A stretch of DNA of 64,000 bases from JBBSJZ01 sp041751935 (GCA_041751935.1 JBGSIA010000101.1:1-64000); one strand, 5' to 3'; shown: positions 7,212 through 16,491, counted from the stretch's first letter. The notes: generated by a model not told the origin, from the letters alone. Numbers and translations are program-made.

Positions 7212-8072
7212 CTATAATCGACAGTTCGTAATCGTAGTTTCGAAAATGGCTGTGGCACCAATTGCTTCCAATCGCTCCATCGTTTCGATAACGGTCTTGC
7301 GACGCACCATCACGCGTACGGAGAAGTAACTTGAATCTTCGAGTGGCGACAGCGTCGGTGAATTGAACCCCGGTGTAATCGTCTCAGCCTCAGCCAATTT
7401 ATCCTTGTGGACATTGTACTCGATCAGCGAGTAATCTCGTGCAATCACGACACCTTCAAGCCGCCGTACAACGCGATCTGCCGTGATCGGGTCACGCAGT
7501 TGACGATTTTGAATCAGCACCGTTTCGTACGAGCCGATATCTTCCAAGACTCGCAAGCGATTGGCTGCCAACGTGCTACCGGTTTCCACAAGGTCAACGA
7601 CCGCGTCGGCAACACCAAGCTGGATCATTACCTCGACACTGCCAGAGAGTTTCACCAGATGAGCGGTCGCCGAATGTTGATTCAGGTATCGCGCCGTGAG
7701 CGAAGGAAAACTCGTCGCAACACGTTTGCCGTCCAGGTCGGCGACGGTGTGAATCGAGGATTCTTCCGGAACACAAATGGCCAGTCGACAACGGCCTACA
7801 CCTAGCTTCATTCGCAATTCGACATTCGCGTCAGCCTCGGCGACCAAATCGCTGCCAGTGATGCCCATGTCGATCGCACCTTCGGCACAGAGCGTGGGAA
7901 TGTCGTCAGTTCTGAGAAAGGTCAAGTCGACCGGCAAACCGCTGACGCGAGCAAACAGGCCGCGGCTCTGGCGCCGAAACTGCAATCCAGACTGCAGTAA
8001 CAGTGCCTCGGCGATCTCATTGAGCCGCCCCTTGCTTGGCAAACCAATCCGTAAATTATTGTCTTGTTCCAC
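7212..8072 (-). CDS. hisG: ATP phosphoribosyltransferase, long form
   Basis: First step of histidine synthesis: condenses ATP and PRPP. 286 residues, the long (HisG-L) class. The catalytic bilobed part begins 'LRIGLPSKGRLNEIAEALL' and includes 'DMGITGSDLV' and the PRPP loop 'DLVETGSTLAANRL'. The C-terminal ACT-like regulatory domain is present ('FSVRVMVRRKTVIETMERLEAIGA'), so the enzyme should be feedback-regulated by histidine and not need HisZ. It is preceded by hisE (70-nt gap) on the same strand. Start MEQDNN at 8072. Confidence 0.96.
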   Translation of the reverse strand: MEQDNNLRIGLPSKGRLNEIAEALLLQSGLQFRRQSRGLFARVSGLPVDLTFLRTDDIPTLCAEGAIDMGITGSDLVAEADANVELRMKLGVGRCRLAICVPEESSIHTVADLDGKRVATSFPSLTARYLNQHSATAHLVKLSGSVEVMIQLGVADAVVDLVETGSTLAANRLRVLEDIGSYETVLIQNRQLRDPITADRVVRRLEGVVIARDYSLIEYNVHKDKLAEAETITPGFNSPTLSPLEDSSYFSVRVMVRRKTVIETMERLEAIGATAIFETTITNCRL

Positions 8073-8142
8073 GAGTTTCTTGTTTCTGCGATGCGAGATA
8101 AAAATTGTATCTGAAAAGGAGGCTGGCGCTCTGAGACAGCTC

Positions 8143-8496
8143 CTAAGAACTGGACTGATCTGGACGACTTGCTTTTTCGACGAGCCCTGAAGTTCCCTCG
8201 CGACGTGCGATTTCGGCGGCCACCTCGGTTAAATCCACCTGGCGCCAAGCTAACAGAACCAGCGTGTGGTAAATCAGATCACCGGCTTCGTACACGAAAT
8301 GCTGGCGCCCCTCGTCACCGGATTCTGTGGCGGCTTCGATCAGCTCGCCAGCTTCTTCCAGGATTTTGGAGCCTATCTTGGGAGGTCCGCCGGACAGCAG
8401 TTTGGTTGTGTAGGACCCTGGCGGCATACTGCTGGCACGATCCTGCAGTGTTTGCATCAGTCGTGTCAGGGGGTCGAGGGGGTGCGGCTTATTCAT
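8143..8496 (-). CDS. hisE: Phosphoribosyl-ATP pyrophosphatase
   Basis: Second step of histidine synthesis, hydrolysing PR-ATP to PR-AMP. The MazG-like all-alpha domain is clear: 'SYTTKLLSGGPPKIGSKILEEAGELIEAA' with the EExxE metal site, then 'FVYEAGDLIYHTLVLLAW' with the second acidic pair. The start is at ATG 8496 (117 aa); the longer frame to 8601 runs into miaA. It is a stand-alone HisE without a fused HisI domain. It begins 10 nt after miaA, so translation is likely coupled. Confidence 0.93.
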   Translation of the reverse strand: MNKPHPLDPLTRLMQTLQDRASSMPPGSYTTKLLSGGPPKIGSKILEEAGELIEAATESGDEGRQHFVYEAGDLIYHTLVLLAWRQVDLTEVAAEIARREGTSGLVEKASRPDQSSS

Positions 8497-8506
8497 GCGA
8501 CACAGA

Positions 8507-9490
8507 TTAGACGGACGGCCCGAAAGCGCCAACGAGACGCCCATGGGACTCGATAATTCGGCCAATTTCATCAGCAACCGCTGACTGATCGGTGCTACCA
8601 TCCATGGTTATTGGCCGCACCTCGCTAAGTGACCTCAGCCAAGTCTCTTGGCGGCGAGCAAGTTGTCGGGTGTGCACCAGGACATTGTACTGGGTTTGTT
8701 CGAGCGACGCCTCATCAGCCAAGTGCTCCAAAACCTCGCGATATCCAACGGCTTGTGAGGCCGTCCGCGACAGGTTGCCGTGCGTTGCCACCAGGCTTTG
8801 CACTTCCGTCACTAGCCCGTCGTCAAACATCTGCTGTACGCGTCGTTGAATTCGCTCGTGCAAGATTGGCCGCGGCCAATGCAGGGCAAATACAAGACAA
8901 TTCGCGGCATCACGCTCCCGAGCAAACTGGATCTGGCGATGACTCAGTGGAATCCCTGTCTGGCGTGCAACTTCAAGGGCACGAATCATTCGCCGCACAT
9001 CGCCAGCCTCAATACGATGAGCCGCCAATGGATCGACTTGCCACAATCGTCGGCGAAGTTGCTCCTCACCGAACGCCTCAACATCCGCCTGGACGGCAGC
9101 GCGAAACTCCCAATCCGCTGGCGGTCCAGAATCGAAACCACGCAGCACAGCCTTCAGAAACATCGGAGTACCACCGACGAACATTGGCACCCGACCTCGA
9201 GCACGAATCGATTGCACACATTCATGGGCGGCACGCAGGAAAGAGGCGACGCTGAAGTCCTCGGTTGGCTCGACAAGATCGATCAAATGATGTGGAACTC
9301 CCCGACGCTCTTCGATTCTGGGTTTGGCCGTTCCAATATCCATACCGCGGTAGACGGCAATTGAATCGAGCGACAAGATTTCGCCACCAATTCGACGTGC
9401 CAGGTCGATTGCGATTCCACTCTTGCCACTTGCGGTCGCGCCACTGATGACGATCGCATGGTCGATCAGAGGCGGGAAAAATTCGGACAT
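8507..9490 (-). CDS. miaA: tRNA dimethylallyltransferase
   Basis: Transfers a dimethylallyl group to A37 of tRNAs that read UNN codons. The P-loop 'SGATASGKSGIAIDLA' is at the N-terminus, followed by the hallmark 'DSIAVYRGMDIGTAKP', 'VPHHLIDLVEP', 'FVGGTPMFLKAVLRG' and 'RTASQAVGYREVL'. 327 aa, normal. It is the first gene of the minus-strand run with hisE and hisG. The end of the metal ABC permease gene is not co-linear; it begins a separate unit 20 nt upstream on the same strand. Confidence 0.96.
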   Translation of the reverse strand: MSEFFPPLIDHAIVISGATASGKSGIAIDLARRIGGEILSLDSIAVYRGMDIGTAKPRIEERRGVPHHLIDLVEPTEDFSVASFLRAAHECVQSIRARGRVPMFVGGTPMFLKAVLRGFDSGPPADWEFRAAVQADVEAFGEEQLRRRLWQVDPLAAHRIEAGDVRRMIRALEVARQTGIPLSHRQIQFARERDAANCLVFALHWPRPILHERIQRRVQQMFDDGLVTEVQSLVATHGNLSRTASQAVGYREVLEHLADEASLEQTQYNVLVHTRQLARRQETWLRSLSEVRPITMDGSTDQSAVADEIGRIIESHGRLVGAFGPSV

Positions 9491-9510
9491 ACTATGAAAG
9501 AAAAATGCGT

Positions 9511-10386
9511 CTAGGCCAGTCGGCGTCGGGCAAGATACACGCCCAGCCAGCCATGCCGTGAACCGAACAACAAACTAATCAATAGTATCACTGCGGCAAC
9601 GACGACAATAATTGCTCCAGTTGGCAAATGATCCACCAATGAACTGGCGATTCCGCCCCCGGCCGCACTGATCGCTCCGAAGATCGCGGACAACCACAAG
9701 TTTGGCTTGATCGAATCGCTCCAAAACCGTGCCGCACTCGGTGGGATCACGAGCAGCGCGACGATTAATAGTAAACCAACGGCCTGCATCCCCGTCACGC
9801 ATACCGCGACAACAAGTGTCATCAGTAGCAAATCCAAAATGGCTACAGGGAATCCCAATACTCGCGCCAAACCCTCGTCAAAACATACCAACGTCCATTC
9901 CTTCACGAGTAAACTGCTGGCAAAAATCACCACTGCAGCGATCGATGCCAACAGCTTCACGTCACTTAACCGCATCGCGGCGGCCTGGCCGAAAATAAAG
10001 TGCTGCATTCCCGCTTGGGTTCCACTGGGTGATGCCTGCACAATCGACAGCAATACTATGCCGAGACCAAAAAAGACGCTCAATACGATCGCTAAGATCG
10101 CATCTTCCGGAATTCTTCTCCGCTTTCTCAACCACAGCATCGCCAGCATGCCCAGGGCACTCGAAATTGAGCCGCCCAACAGCATCACAGCTAAGCTTTT
10201 TGTGGCGTCCGGATAAATCGCTGTATAAATCAAAAATGCCAATGCAACGCCAGGAAGCGCCGCGTGACCGATAACATCGCCAGCCAGTGCACGTCGACGC
10301 AGTATTAAGAATGTTCCCACTATGCTCGCTGCGATGCCTAGCAGCATCGTGCCGCCAATCACAATGAGAGTGTTGTACGAAAGCAT
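9511..10386 (-). CDS. Metal (Mn/Zn) ABC transporter permease
   Basis: Inner-membrane channel of a divalent metal importer of the ZnuB/MntB/TroC (ABC-3) family. 291 residues with about eight hydrophobic helices. The start carries 'GIAASIVGTFLILRRRALAGDVIGHAALPGVALAF', the family signature of the first helices, and the central 'VTGMQAVGLLLIVALLVIPPSAARFW' is the coupling region. It lies 40 nt downstream of the ATPase gene. Mn versus Zn cannot be decided from the permease. Confidence 0.93.
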   Translation of the reverse strand: MLSYNTLIVIGGTMLLGIAASIVGTFLILRRRALAGDVIGHAALPGVALAFLIYTAIYPDATKSLAVMLLGGSISSALGMLAMLWLRKRRRIPEDAILAIVLSVFFGLGIVLLSIVQASPSGTQAGMQHFIFGQAAAMRLSDVKLLASIAAVVIFASSLLVKEWTLVCFDEGLARVLGFPVAILDLLLMTLVVAVCVTGMQAVGLLLIVALLVIPPSAARFWSDSIKPNLWLSAIFGAISAAGGGIASSLVDHLPTGAIIVVVAAVILLISLLFGSRHGWLGVYLARRRLA

Positions 10387-10426
10387 ATCAAGGCGCTGTC
10401 AAAACAAACGAGGCGTAGTTAAGCAT

Positions 10427-11173
10427 CTAGAGAATCAATAGCTTACCACCGTACGCTTGTTTGAGCAGGGCAGGTGTCATCACCTCAGTCGCTGGCCCTT
10501 CCGCAATCACTCGATGATTCAACAGCAACACACGGTCAAAGTACTCAGTCACGGTATCCAAATCGTGATGAACAACCATCGCTGTTCGTCCCTCGTCACG
10601 CAATTGACGCAGCACCGTAATGATCGTTGCTTCCGTTGCCGCATCCACACCGGCAAGCGGTTCGTCCATCAAAAACAACTCGGCCCCTTGCACCAACGAA
10701 CGCGCGAGAAACACTCGCTGCTGTTGACCACCGGACAGTTGGCTGATTTGCCGCCCGGCAAAATGTTCCATGCCCACGCTTGCTAATGCCTTCATCGCTT
10801 GGTCACGATGTCGGCGACGAATCGGCAAAAACCATCCGATCTGGCGATACAACCCCATGCACACAACATCCAATGCAGTCACCGGAAAGTCCCAATCAAC
10901 GGTCGTTCGTTGTGGCACATAACTGATTCGGCCGCTGACGTGCTTCAGTTTCTGGCCGAAAAACTCCACGTGACCAGCAATTGGTTCGATCAGTCCCAGC
11001 GCTGTTTTGATGAGCGTGCTCTTGCCTGCACCATTGGGTCCCACGATCGCCGTCAACGTGCCCGGTGGCGTCTCAAAACTGACATGATCCAAAACGGTTG
11101 TTTGGCGATAGGCGACTGTGATGCCGATGGCTTTAAGCGGCGACACGATGGATTCAACAACTGGCAAGTTCAA
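10427..11173 (-). CDS. Metal ABC transporter ATP-binding protein
   Basis: ATPase that drives the metal importer. Walker A 'GPNGAGKST', Q-loop 'VPQRTTVDWDFPVTALD', signature 'LSGGQQQR', Walker B 'LFLMDEPLAG' and the switch His in 'AMVVHHDLDT' are all present. 248 aa. The 'VDWDFP' text after the Q-loop is common in Mn/Zn (MntB/TroB) ATPases. It overlaps the stop of the binding-protein gene by 4 nt, so the three genes form one operon. Confidence 0.95.
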   Translation of the reverse strand: MNLPVVESIVSPLKAIGITVAYRQTTVLDHVSFETPPGTLTAIVGPNGAGKSTLIKTALGLIEPIAGHVEFFGQKLKHVSGRISYVPQRTTVDWDFPVTALDVVCMGLYRQIGWFLPIRRRHRDQAMKALASVGMEHFAGRQISQLSGGQQQRVFLARSLVQGAELFLMDEPLAGVDAATEATIITVLRQLRDEGRTAMVVHHDLDTVTEYFDRVLLLNHRVIAEGPATEVMTPALLKQAYGGKLLIL

Positions 11174-12303
11174 GCCGAATCTCCCGCCAACTCGGGCGCA
11201 CTGGGTACAGCCCGTGTTTCCGGAGAGATGCTCGATGGCGACGCTTCCACAGCAACATTCAGTGGCAATACGGTTCCCCCAAGAGATTCCGCTATCGTTC
11301 GTACGTTGTGCTGGATCATACCGATGTAGGTCCCTGCCGCTGACGACACGGCACCAAGGCTGTCGCTGTACAACGTGGCATTGCTGGAAACCTTCACGCC
11401 GCGACGTTGTGCGCCCTCGACGATCGCCTTCACTTGCCGCGGCGAAACACTCGTTTCAAAGAAAACAGCGGGAACGTCTCGCGATACGATCAACTCAACC
11501 AATCGATTGGTATCGCTGATCGCTGCTTCACTCATGGTCGATATCCCCTGCACCCCATGGACTTCTAAGTGGTATCGATGACCAAAGTATCGAAATGCGT
11601 CGTGAGCCGTTATCAACACACGTTGCGATTCGGGAATTGTCCGCAACGTTGACTCACTCCATTGATCTAGGGCAGTCAACTGGGAATGAAATCGCTGCAC
11701 GGATTCACGAATCGAACCCGCCCAACCCACACGCCACTGGCATAATGCTTCACCGACTCCCTGGGTTGCTTCAGCCCACAGGGCGACATCCATCCAAATG
11801 TGTGGGTCGTGCAAACCCGCGTCAGCTTCCAGTAAACGATCCACAGGCAAATGATCGCCCACCGCAATTGTCGTCTTACCCGACTTCTGGCGACTGCGGA
11901 GCACTTCACCCAAGCGACCTTCCAGGTGCAAACCGTTGTAAACAACCAGATCAGCACCTAGCAGTCGCACTGCGTCGGTTCGAGTTGGTTGATACAAATG
12001 CGGATCGACACCCGGCCCCATGATGGCGGTAATGTGAATTTCACTCTCGTCGCCAGCGTCCATCAACAGGTTTGCAACCAGGTCGCGAACCATGCCCGTC
12101 GTCGTAACGATTTCCACCACCGTTCCTTTGTCTGGGCTGGTGGGACCTAGTGGCCCATAGCCGGTCTGGCTGGAGCTGCAGCCACCCAGAGCGAGAACTG
12201 TCCACATCATGGCGAGCACAGCCAGTAACCAGCGTGACAGCCATTCAGGATTGCTGCGTCCAAGGTTCGAGGGTGACGGCACAGGTGATTCCGAAGGGAT
12301 CAA
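11170..12303 (-). CDS. Metal ABC transporter substrate-binding lipoprotein (TroA/MntA type)
   Basis: Captures Mn2+ or Zn2+ outside the inner membrane. After a hydrophobic stretch comes a lipobox ending in Cys ('VLALGGCSS'), so it is a lipoprotein. Metal ligands are visible: His in 'GPGVDPHLYQPTRTD', His in 'DPHIWMDV' and the C-terminal Glu/Asp region ('FFETSVSP', 'LYSDSLG'). There is no His-rich loop of the ZnuA type, which favours Mn or a general TroA. The start codon is TTG at 12303, as no ATG lies before the signal peptide. First gene of the operon, with a palindromic operator candidate 50 nt upstream. Confidence 0.92.
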   Translation of the reverse strand: MIPSESPVPSPSNLGRSNPEWLSRWLLAVLAMMWTVLALGGCSSSQTGYGPLGPTSPDKGTVVEIVTTTGMVRDLVANLLMDAGDESEIHITAIMGPGVDPHLYQPTRTDAVRLLGADLVVYNGLHLEGRLGEVLRSRQKSGKTTIAVGDHLPVDRLLEADAGLHDPHIWMDVALWAEATQGVGEALCQWRVGWAGSIRESVQRFHSQLTALDQWSESTLRTIPESQRVLITAHDAFRYFGHRYHLEVHGVQGISTMSEAAISDTNRLVELIVSRDVPAVFFETSVSPRQVKAIVEGAQRRGVKVSSNATLYSDSLGAVSSAAGTYIGMIQHNVRTIAESLGGTVLPLNVAVEASPSSISPETRAVPSAPELAGDSA

Positions 12304-12352
12304 TTGCTTCCAAATCGCAAAAAACGAACACGATCGACTTGTTTACGGTTAT

Positions 12353-12370
12353 CCAAACATAATTGTTTGG
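12353..12370. promoter_or_regulatory. Candidate metal-regulator operator
   Basis: CCAAACA (12353-12359), four bases (TAAT), then TGTTTGG (12364-12370): a perfect 7-4-7 palindrome in the 114-bp gap between the metal importer operon and the next gene upstream. Its position 50 nt before the start codon suits a Fur/DtxR/MntR-type repressor site. Which regulator binds is unknown. Confidence 0.45.
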
Positions 12371-12417
12371 CCGACCAAAAACTAGCCCGATGTCTGTTTT
12401 TTAATTGCGAAATGGTC

Positions 12418-14178
12418 CTATCGCAGCAATTTCGAACCGATCGAGCCCCTGAGTTTGCCGAGGTAGACGTCGGCATCACCCATTTGGCTAATGACCTTTT
12501 GCTTCATTTCTTCGATCGACTTGTCGGCCGAAGCGAGCAACGAAACGGCTTCACTCTGCTGGGTGCCCAGCCAATTCTGCAGTTTCTCGGTTTGCTCTTG
12601 GTGAATTGTGGCGACTTTAGCTGTCAGTTTTTGTTGTGTCGCTGCAGTTTGGTGGACGACCGCATCGTGAGTGGCTTGCTTAAAGATTCGCGACAAGTTC
12701 GTATTCAAATGAACGTTCATGTCGTCCCAAGAGCCGTCAAAATGCGCGTCGATCTCGATATTGTCGACGTTTGCCAAACTAGAACGCAGTGACTGCGCAG
12801 CTACTGAATTTTCAAATTTGGGATCGACTGTCAAATCCAAATTAACCCGACTTTGCTTGCTGATCAAACGGCCTTGCATGACGTCGTTTTCGTTCCGGAT
12901 TTTCACCCACAGTTCACGTTGTCCGCCACTGACGGCGATGCCCAAGTTGCGAGAGTTTCCCAAACGAATCGGACGTTCGCCCATCTCCGGAAAGTGCAAC
13001 GTCAATAAATCGACGTCAGCTCCGCCACGTTGATCCCGGACGTATTCCAATCGCACAATCTCAGGCCCTTCCAGGCGTACCTTGGCACGCGCCGGTTCGT
13101 CCAAAATTTGAGGAGTCGGCGTCAGGTTCTCCAGAACACCGGCGAGTGAATACACTTTGCCGTTTGCTCGAAGGATTCCCGCGACTTCACAGTTACGGAT
13201 CAGCACTGATGGCCGTCGGTTGCTGCCTTCCATATCATAATCTTCGCCGCGAGACCGCTCGCTTTTGGGAGCGACGACGGTGTAGTCGGCGATGGTACGT
13301 CCACTTTCGAGATAACCTTTTACTCGTGTGATCTGCTGGCGCACCGAAGCGACAAGCAAGTCGACGGCAACATCAGCACCCTGAGACAAATCGACAGGAA
13401 CAACTTCTTTGAGTTTTTCGATGTCATGTCGCTTGGCTTCGTCAAGTCGTGCGAAGTCGAGGCGAAGTTTTTCAGGTAACGACTCCATCCTGTTGCGTAC
13501 CGACAGCAGCTCTTCGCGTGCAGCGTTCGCATCAGCGATCGTGCGTTGAATCTCCGGCAGGTCACGCAGAGGATTACTGATATCGCGAGTGCGATCGCGG
13601 ATACCGCGAATTTGCTGTTCGAGATCGCGCGCACGCTGAGCCAGCTGCCGATACTCTTGCTCCCAGGCAACTCGAATTTCATCGGCAACTTGTTTCGTTC
13701 GCATCTCGGCAAGCAACGCTTCGGCTTGCTGCTCTGCAGATTCAGTCACACTGCCAAACAGTCGCCCCAACAGTGATGGGCCAGCGTCTGCTTCGGGTTG
13801 CTGCTCTGGCTCGCTTGGCAAGTGACCGTTGGTCTGGCGACTTGCACCGACTTCAATGCCAGTAACTCGTGCGTCACTGACTATGTATCGGCGACGCAGC
13901 AACGAGTCACCGTCGATCAACAAATCGATATGGTCAGCACGGAAGACGTCTTGCATGCCCTTGTCACCACGCGGATCGGCAACACGAAAATCCGTATACA
14001 CGATGCGCGGGGGGAACAATTCAACTTGTGTTCGACCGATCTCGGCCTTGGCACCGGTGATAGTCTGGACCGTTTGGATCGTCAGGTAGTCCGCGACTGG
14101 ACTGGCTCCCAATTGGATCGAGATCACGATCGCAGCAACGATCAACAGTCGTATGAAGATAAAACGCCAGCGAATCAT
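12418..14178 (-). CDS. TIGR03545-type membrane-anchored protein
   Basis: A 586-residue protein with one N-terminal membrane helix (residues 8-24), then a large AsmA-like periplasmic part with a central coiled coil ('EQEYRQLAQRARDLEQQIRGIRDRTRD' region, about 170-260). Text such as 'PRIVYTDFRVADPRGDKGMQDVF' and 'FEGSWDDMNVHLNTNLSRIF'-type endings is characteristic of the TIGR03545 family, which always pairs with TIGR03546. The next gene overlaps by 4 nt. Function is not established; AsmA-like folds suggest a role in envelope lipid transport or homeostasis, which is inference. Confidence 0.8.
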   Translation of the reverse strand: MIRWRFIFIRLLIVAAIVISIQLGASPVADYLTIQTVQTITGAKAEIGRTQVELFPPRIVYTDFRVADPRGDKGMQDVFRADHIDLLIDGDSLLRRRYIVSDARVTGIEVGASRQTNGHLPSEPEQQPEADAGPSLLGRLFGSVTESAEQQAEALLAEMRTKQVADEIRVAWEQEYRQLAQRARDLEQQIRGIRDRTRDISNPLRDLPEIQRTIADANAAREELLSVRNRMESLPEKLRLDFARLDEAKRHDIEKLKEVVPVDLSQGADVAVDLLVASVRQQITRVKGYLESGRTIADYTVVAPKSERSRGEDYDMEGSNRRPSVLIRNCEVAGILRANGKVYSLAGVLENLTPTPQILDEPARAKVRLEGPEIVRLEYVRDQRGGADVDLLTLHFPEMGERPIRLGNSRNLGIAVSGGQRELWVKIRNENDVMQGRLISKQSRVNLDLTVDPKFENSVAAQSLRSSLANVDNIEIDAHFDGSWDDMNVHLNTNLSRIFKQATHDAVVHQTAATQQKLTAKVATIHQEQTEKLQNWLGTQQSEAVSLLASADKSIEEMKQKVISQMGDADVYLGKLRGSIGSKLLR

Positions 14179-15053
14179 GCTGCTTTCCTTTGCTGTGAGT
14201 CACGCAATTGACGAAGCAGGTAGCGAAATGCTTCGTCCATTGGTTCTTGATCGGTGCTTCCATCCTTCGTGTTCGAACTCGATTTCGCTACCGCGCCGTC
14301 GGCGGACTCGGGGCGATAGTCCGACAGGCGAATGATGTCGATGCGAGTCTCCACGGCGATCTGAGAGGGATCGCTTTTGGATATTTTTTGTAGCGGTACT
14401 GAGCCGGAGTCGATTTGCCGATTCGTTGCAGCGGTTTCATCGCCAGTTCCACCCACCGCAGCAAAATCAGGAGTGAGGTCGTGGTCACCTGTTGACTGTG
14501 ATTCTTTTACGGAAATCGTCGATGCCATGTGCGGACGTGCAACCCGTGCATGGCTTTGATCCACGACGATCACATTGTGCTTGGTGTTGGCGGGGGTCGG
14601 GTCCGGCTCCTCAGCTTGAGCACGCTCGCTCAAGTAACGAAAGACGGGATACGTCAGCACAAAAACTGGAAACATGGCTACGATGGCAATCGTGAAACTG
14701 CCGAGAACGATTGTGTTGTTTAGATCGGTCCAGGGCACCAACGGCCATTGCCACGCACTGAGCAGCGCGTCGTAAAACTTCGGTTTCCCCAACAGGTACT
14801 CTCCGACTTGATGCGAGTACGGGTCCATTCGGCTGCCGGCGAAGCTAGTCAAGATCGCTGTAACCGCCGCCATGGAATGGTTTACGTTGGCCGCTAACAC
14901 GACGATAAGCCACACGAGGGCAATCAGATTCCCGTGAGGAACCAGGCCCAGGACCAAGCCGAACGCGACCGCCCAAGCGAGTTGGTAGGGGTGGTTGCGT
15001 CCAGCAATCGCCTGTTTAACGTTGCTGAGTAGTTTGATCGTCCAAATGATCAT
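14175..15053 (-). CDS. TIGR03546/DUF2062-type membrane protein
   Basis: An integral membrane protein with a family-typical start ('MIIWTIKLLSNVKQAIAGRNHP', 'GLVLGLVPHGNLIALVWLI'). The first 170 residues carry four hydrophobic helices; the C-terminal 120 are polar and low in complexity. ATG 15053 is chosen because the preceding ATG (15071) adds only a polar hexapeptide outside the family start. It is located upstream of and overlapping the TIGR03545 gene by 4 nt, the conserved pairing of these two families. Divergent from the MFS gene with only about 16 bp between starts if the earliest MFS start is used. Confidence 0.8.
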   Translation of the reverse strand: MIIWTIKLLSNVKQAIAGRNHPYQLAWAVAFGLVLGLVPHGNLIALVWLIVVLAANVNHSMAAVTAILTSFAGSRMDPYSHQVGEYLLGKPKFYDALLSAWQWPLVPWTDLNNTIVLGSFTIAIVAMFPVFVLTYPVFRYLSERAQAEEPDPTPANTKHNVIVVDQSHARVARPHMASTISVKESQSTGDHDLTPDFAAVGGTGDETAATNRQIDSGSVPLQKISKSDPSQIAVETRIDIIRLSDYRPESADGAVAKSSSNTKDGSTDQEPMDEAFRYLLRQLRDSQQRKAA

Positions 15054-15069
15054 CGTGCTCTGCGCCTCC

Positions 15070-16491
15070 ATGCGCGCTCCAGCCGTGATACAAAACCTGC
15101 TATTGGTTTACATCGGCACCACATCGGACTTAAATCCAGTACAACCGGTAAACCTTACCCAAAAAGTTCGCTCGGAGTCCGTAGCAATTCAAACTTCATC
15201 CTCATCCGATAACGCCGGGTCAACAGACGACCTGTCTCGACCTCGCAAGGCCGCGATTGCGTTCATCCTGCTGACACTCTTGCTGGACATCCTGGGGATC
15301 GGCATTGTGATCCCAGTACTGCCAGAACTCGTGAAGCAGTTCGTCGGTGGCGATACATCGACAGCGGGACTGTATGTCGGCGTAATAGCGGCGACATATT
15401 CCTTGATGCAGTTCATCTTTGCACCCATCGTCGGCGCGATCTCCGATCGTTTTGGCCGACGACCGGTGCTGCTGGCGTCAATGTTCGGTTTGGGAGTTGA
15501 CTACATTGTCCAGGGTTTCGCTCCGAGTATTTTGTGGCTGATTATCGGTCGCTTGATCGCAGGAGTGATGGGGGCAAGCTTCACAACGGCCAACGCATAC
15601 ATCGCCGACGTTTCGACACCCGCTACGCGTGCCCGAAATTTCGGCTTGGTCGGAGTGATGTTCGGGATTGGCTTCATCATCGGTCCGGCACTCGGAGGCT
15701 GGCTTGGGGCTTACAACTTGCGACTGCCGTTTTTTGTCTCTGCTGGTTTGGCACTGGCGAATTGGTTGTACGGTTACTTTGTTCTGCCGGAGTCGTTGCC
15801 GCCCGATTCTCGTAGCGAGTTTTCGCTCGCCAAGGCGAATCCTCTTGGCAGCGTCTTTTACTTGAGGTCCTATTCGATCGTTGCCGGACTGGCGTTGGCG
15901 ATCGTATTTAGCTCGCTCGCACAACGCGGGCTAGAGAATGTGTGGGTGTTGTATACGGGATACCGCTATAATTGGGACGAAGTCACCAACGGTTTCATGT
16001 TGGGATTGGTTGGCTTGATGGCCGTGATCGTGCAAGGCGGATTGGTGGGTCCCATCGTGCATCGATTCGGCCCCCAACAAGTTTCGGTGGTAGCGACGGT
16101 GATTTCGTCGATCGCGTTCCTGGGATACGGCTTCGCCAGCGAGGGTTGGATGATCCCAATCGTGATCGTCTTTGGCTCGCTTGGTGGATTGACTGGACCA
16201 TCGATCCAGAGCTTGATCGCCTCGCAGGTACCCTCTCGTGATCAAGGCAAGATCCAAGGGGCGATCGTTTCACTAACGAGCCTTACAAGCATCATCGCTC
16301 CGCTCGTCTTTACGTCAGGCTTGTTCAGCTATTTTACGTCGGAACATGCGCCGTTCGCATTGCCGGGGGCACCGTTTTTAGTTGGCAGCTTCTTGCTCAT
16401 GCTCGCTGCATTCGTGCTCACGCGAGTTTTTGCTCACTATTCTCCCGTTGTTGTTTCGTCCGAATATCCGTCAATTCGCCGCGGCGACTAG
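15070..16491 (+). CDS. MFS transporter, TetA-like drug exporter
   Basis: Twelve-helix major facilitator, drug:proton antiporter family. Motif A 'GAISDRFGRRPVLLASM' after helix 2 and motif C-like 'FGIGFIIGPALGGWLG' in helix 5 are clear. The first helix begins 'KAAIAFILLTLLLDILGIGIVIPVLPELV', as in TetA/TCR proteins. The polar leader before it is unusually long, so the start is uncertain: ATG 15070, GTG 15085 or TTG 15103 are possible. Substrate cannot be told. It is divergently transcribed from the TIGR03546 gene. Confidence 0.88.
   Translation: MRAPAVIQNLLLVYIGTTSDLNPVQPVNLTQKVRSESVAIQTSSSSDNAGSTDDLSRPRKAAIAFILLTLLLDILGIGIVIPVLPELVKQFVGGDTSTAGLYVGVIAATYSLMQFIFAPIVGAISDRFGRRPVLLASMFGLGVDYIVQGFAPSILWLIIGRLIAGVMGASFTTANAYIADVSTPATRARNFGLVGVMFGIGFIIGPALGGWLGAYNLRLPFFVSAGLALANWLYGYFVLPESLPPDSRSEFSLAKANPLGSVFYLRSYSIVAGLALAIVFSSLAQRGLENVWVLYTGYRYNWDEVTNGFMLGLVGLMAVIVQGGLVGPIVHRFGPQQVSVVATVISSIAFLGYGFASEGWMIPIVIVFGSLGGLTGPSIQSLIASQVPSRDQGKIQGAIVSLTSLTSIIAPLVFTSGLFSYFTSEHAPFALPGAPFLVGSFLLMLAAFVLTRVFAHYSPVVVSSEYPSIRRGD

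Noticed and set aside
11700..11730. tRNA T-arm-like text (TTCGAATCC type)
   Set aside because: It lies inside the well-supported metal-binding lipoprotein gene, and no acceptor or anticodon arm pairs around it.
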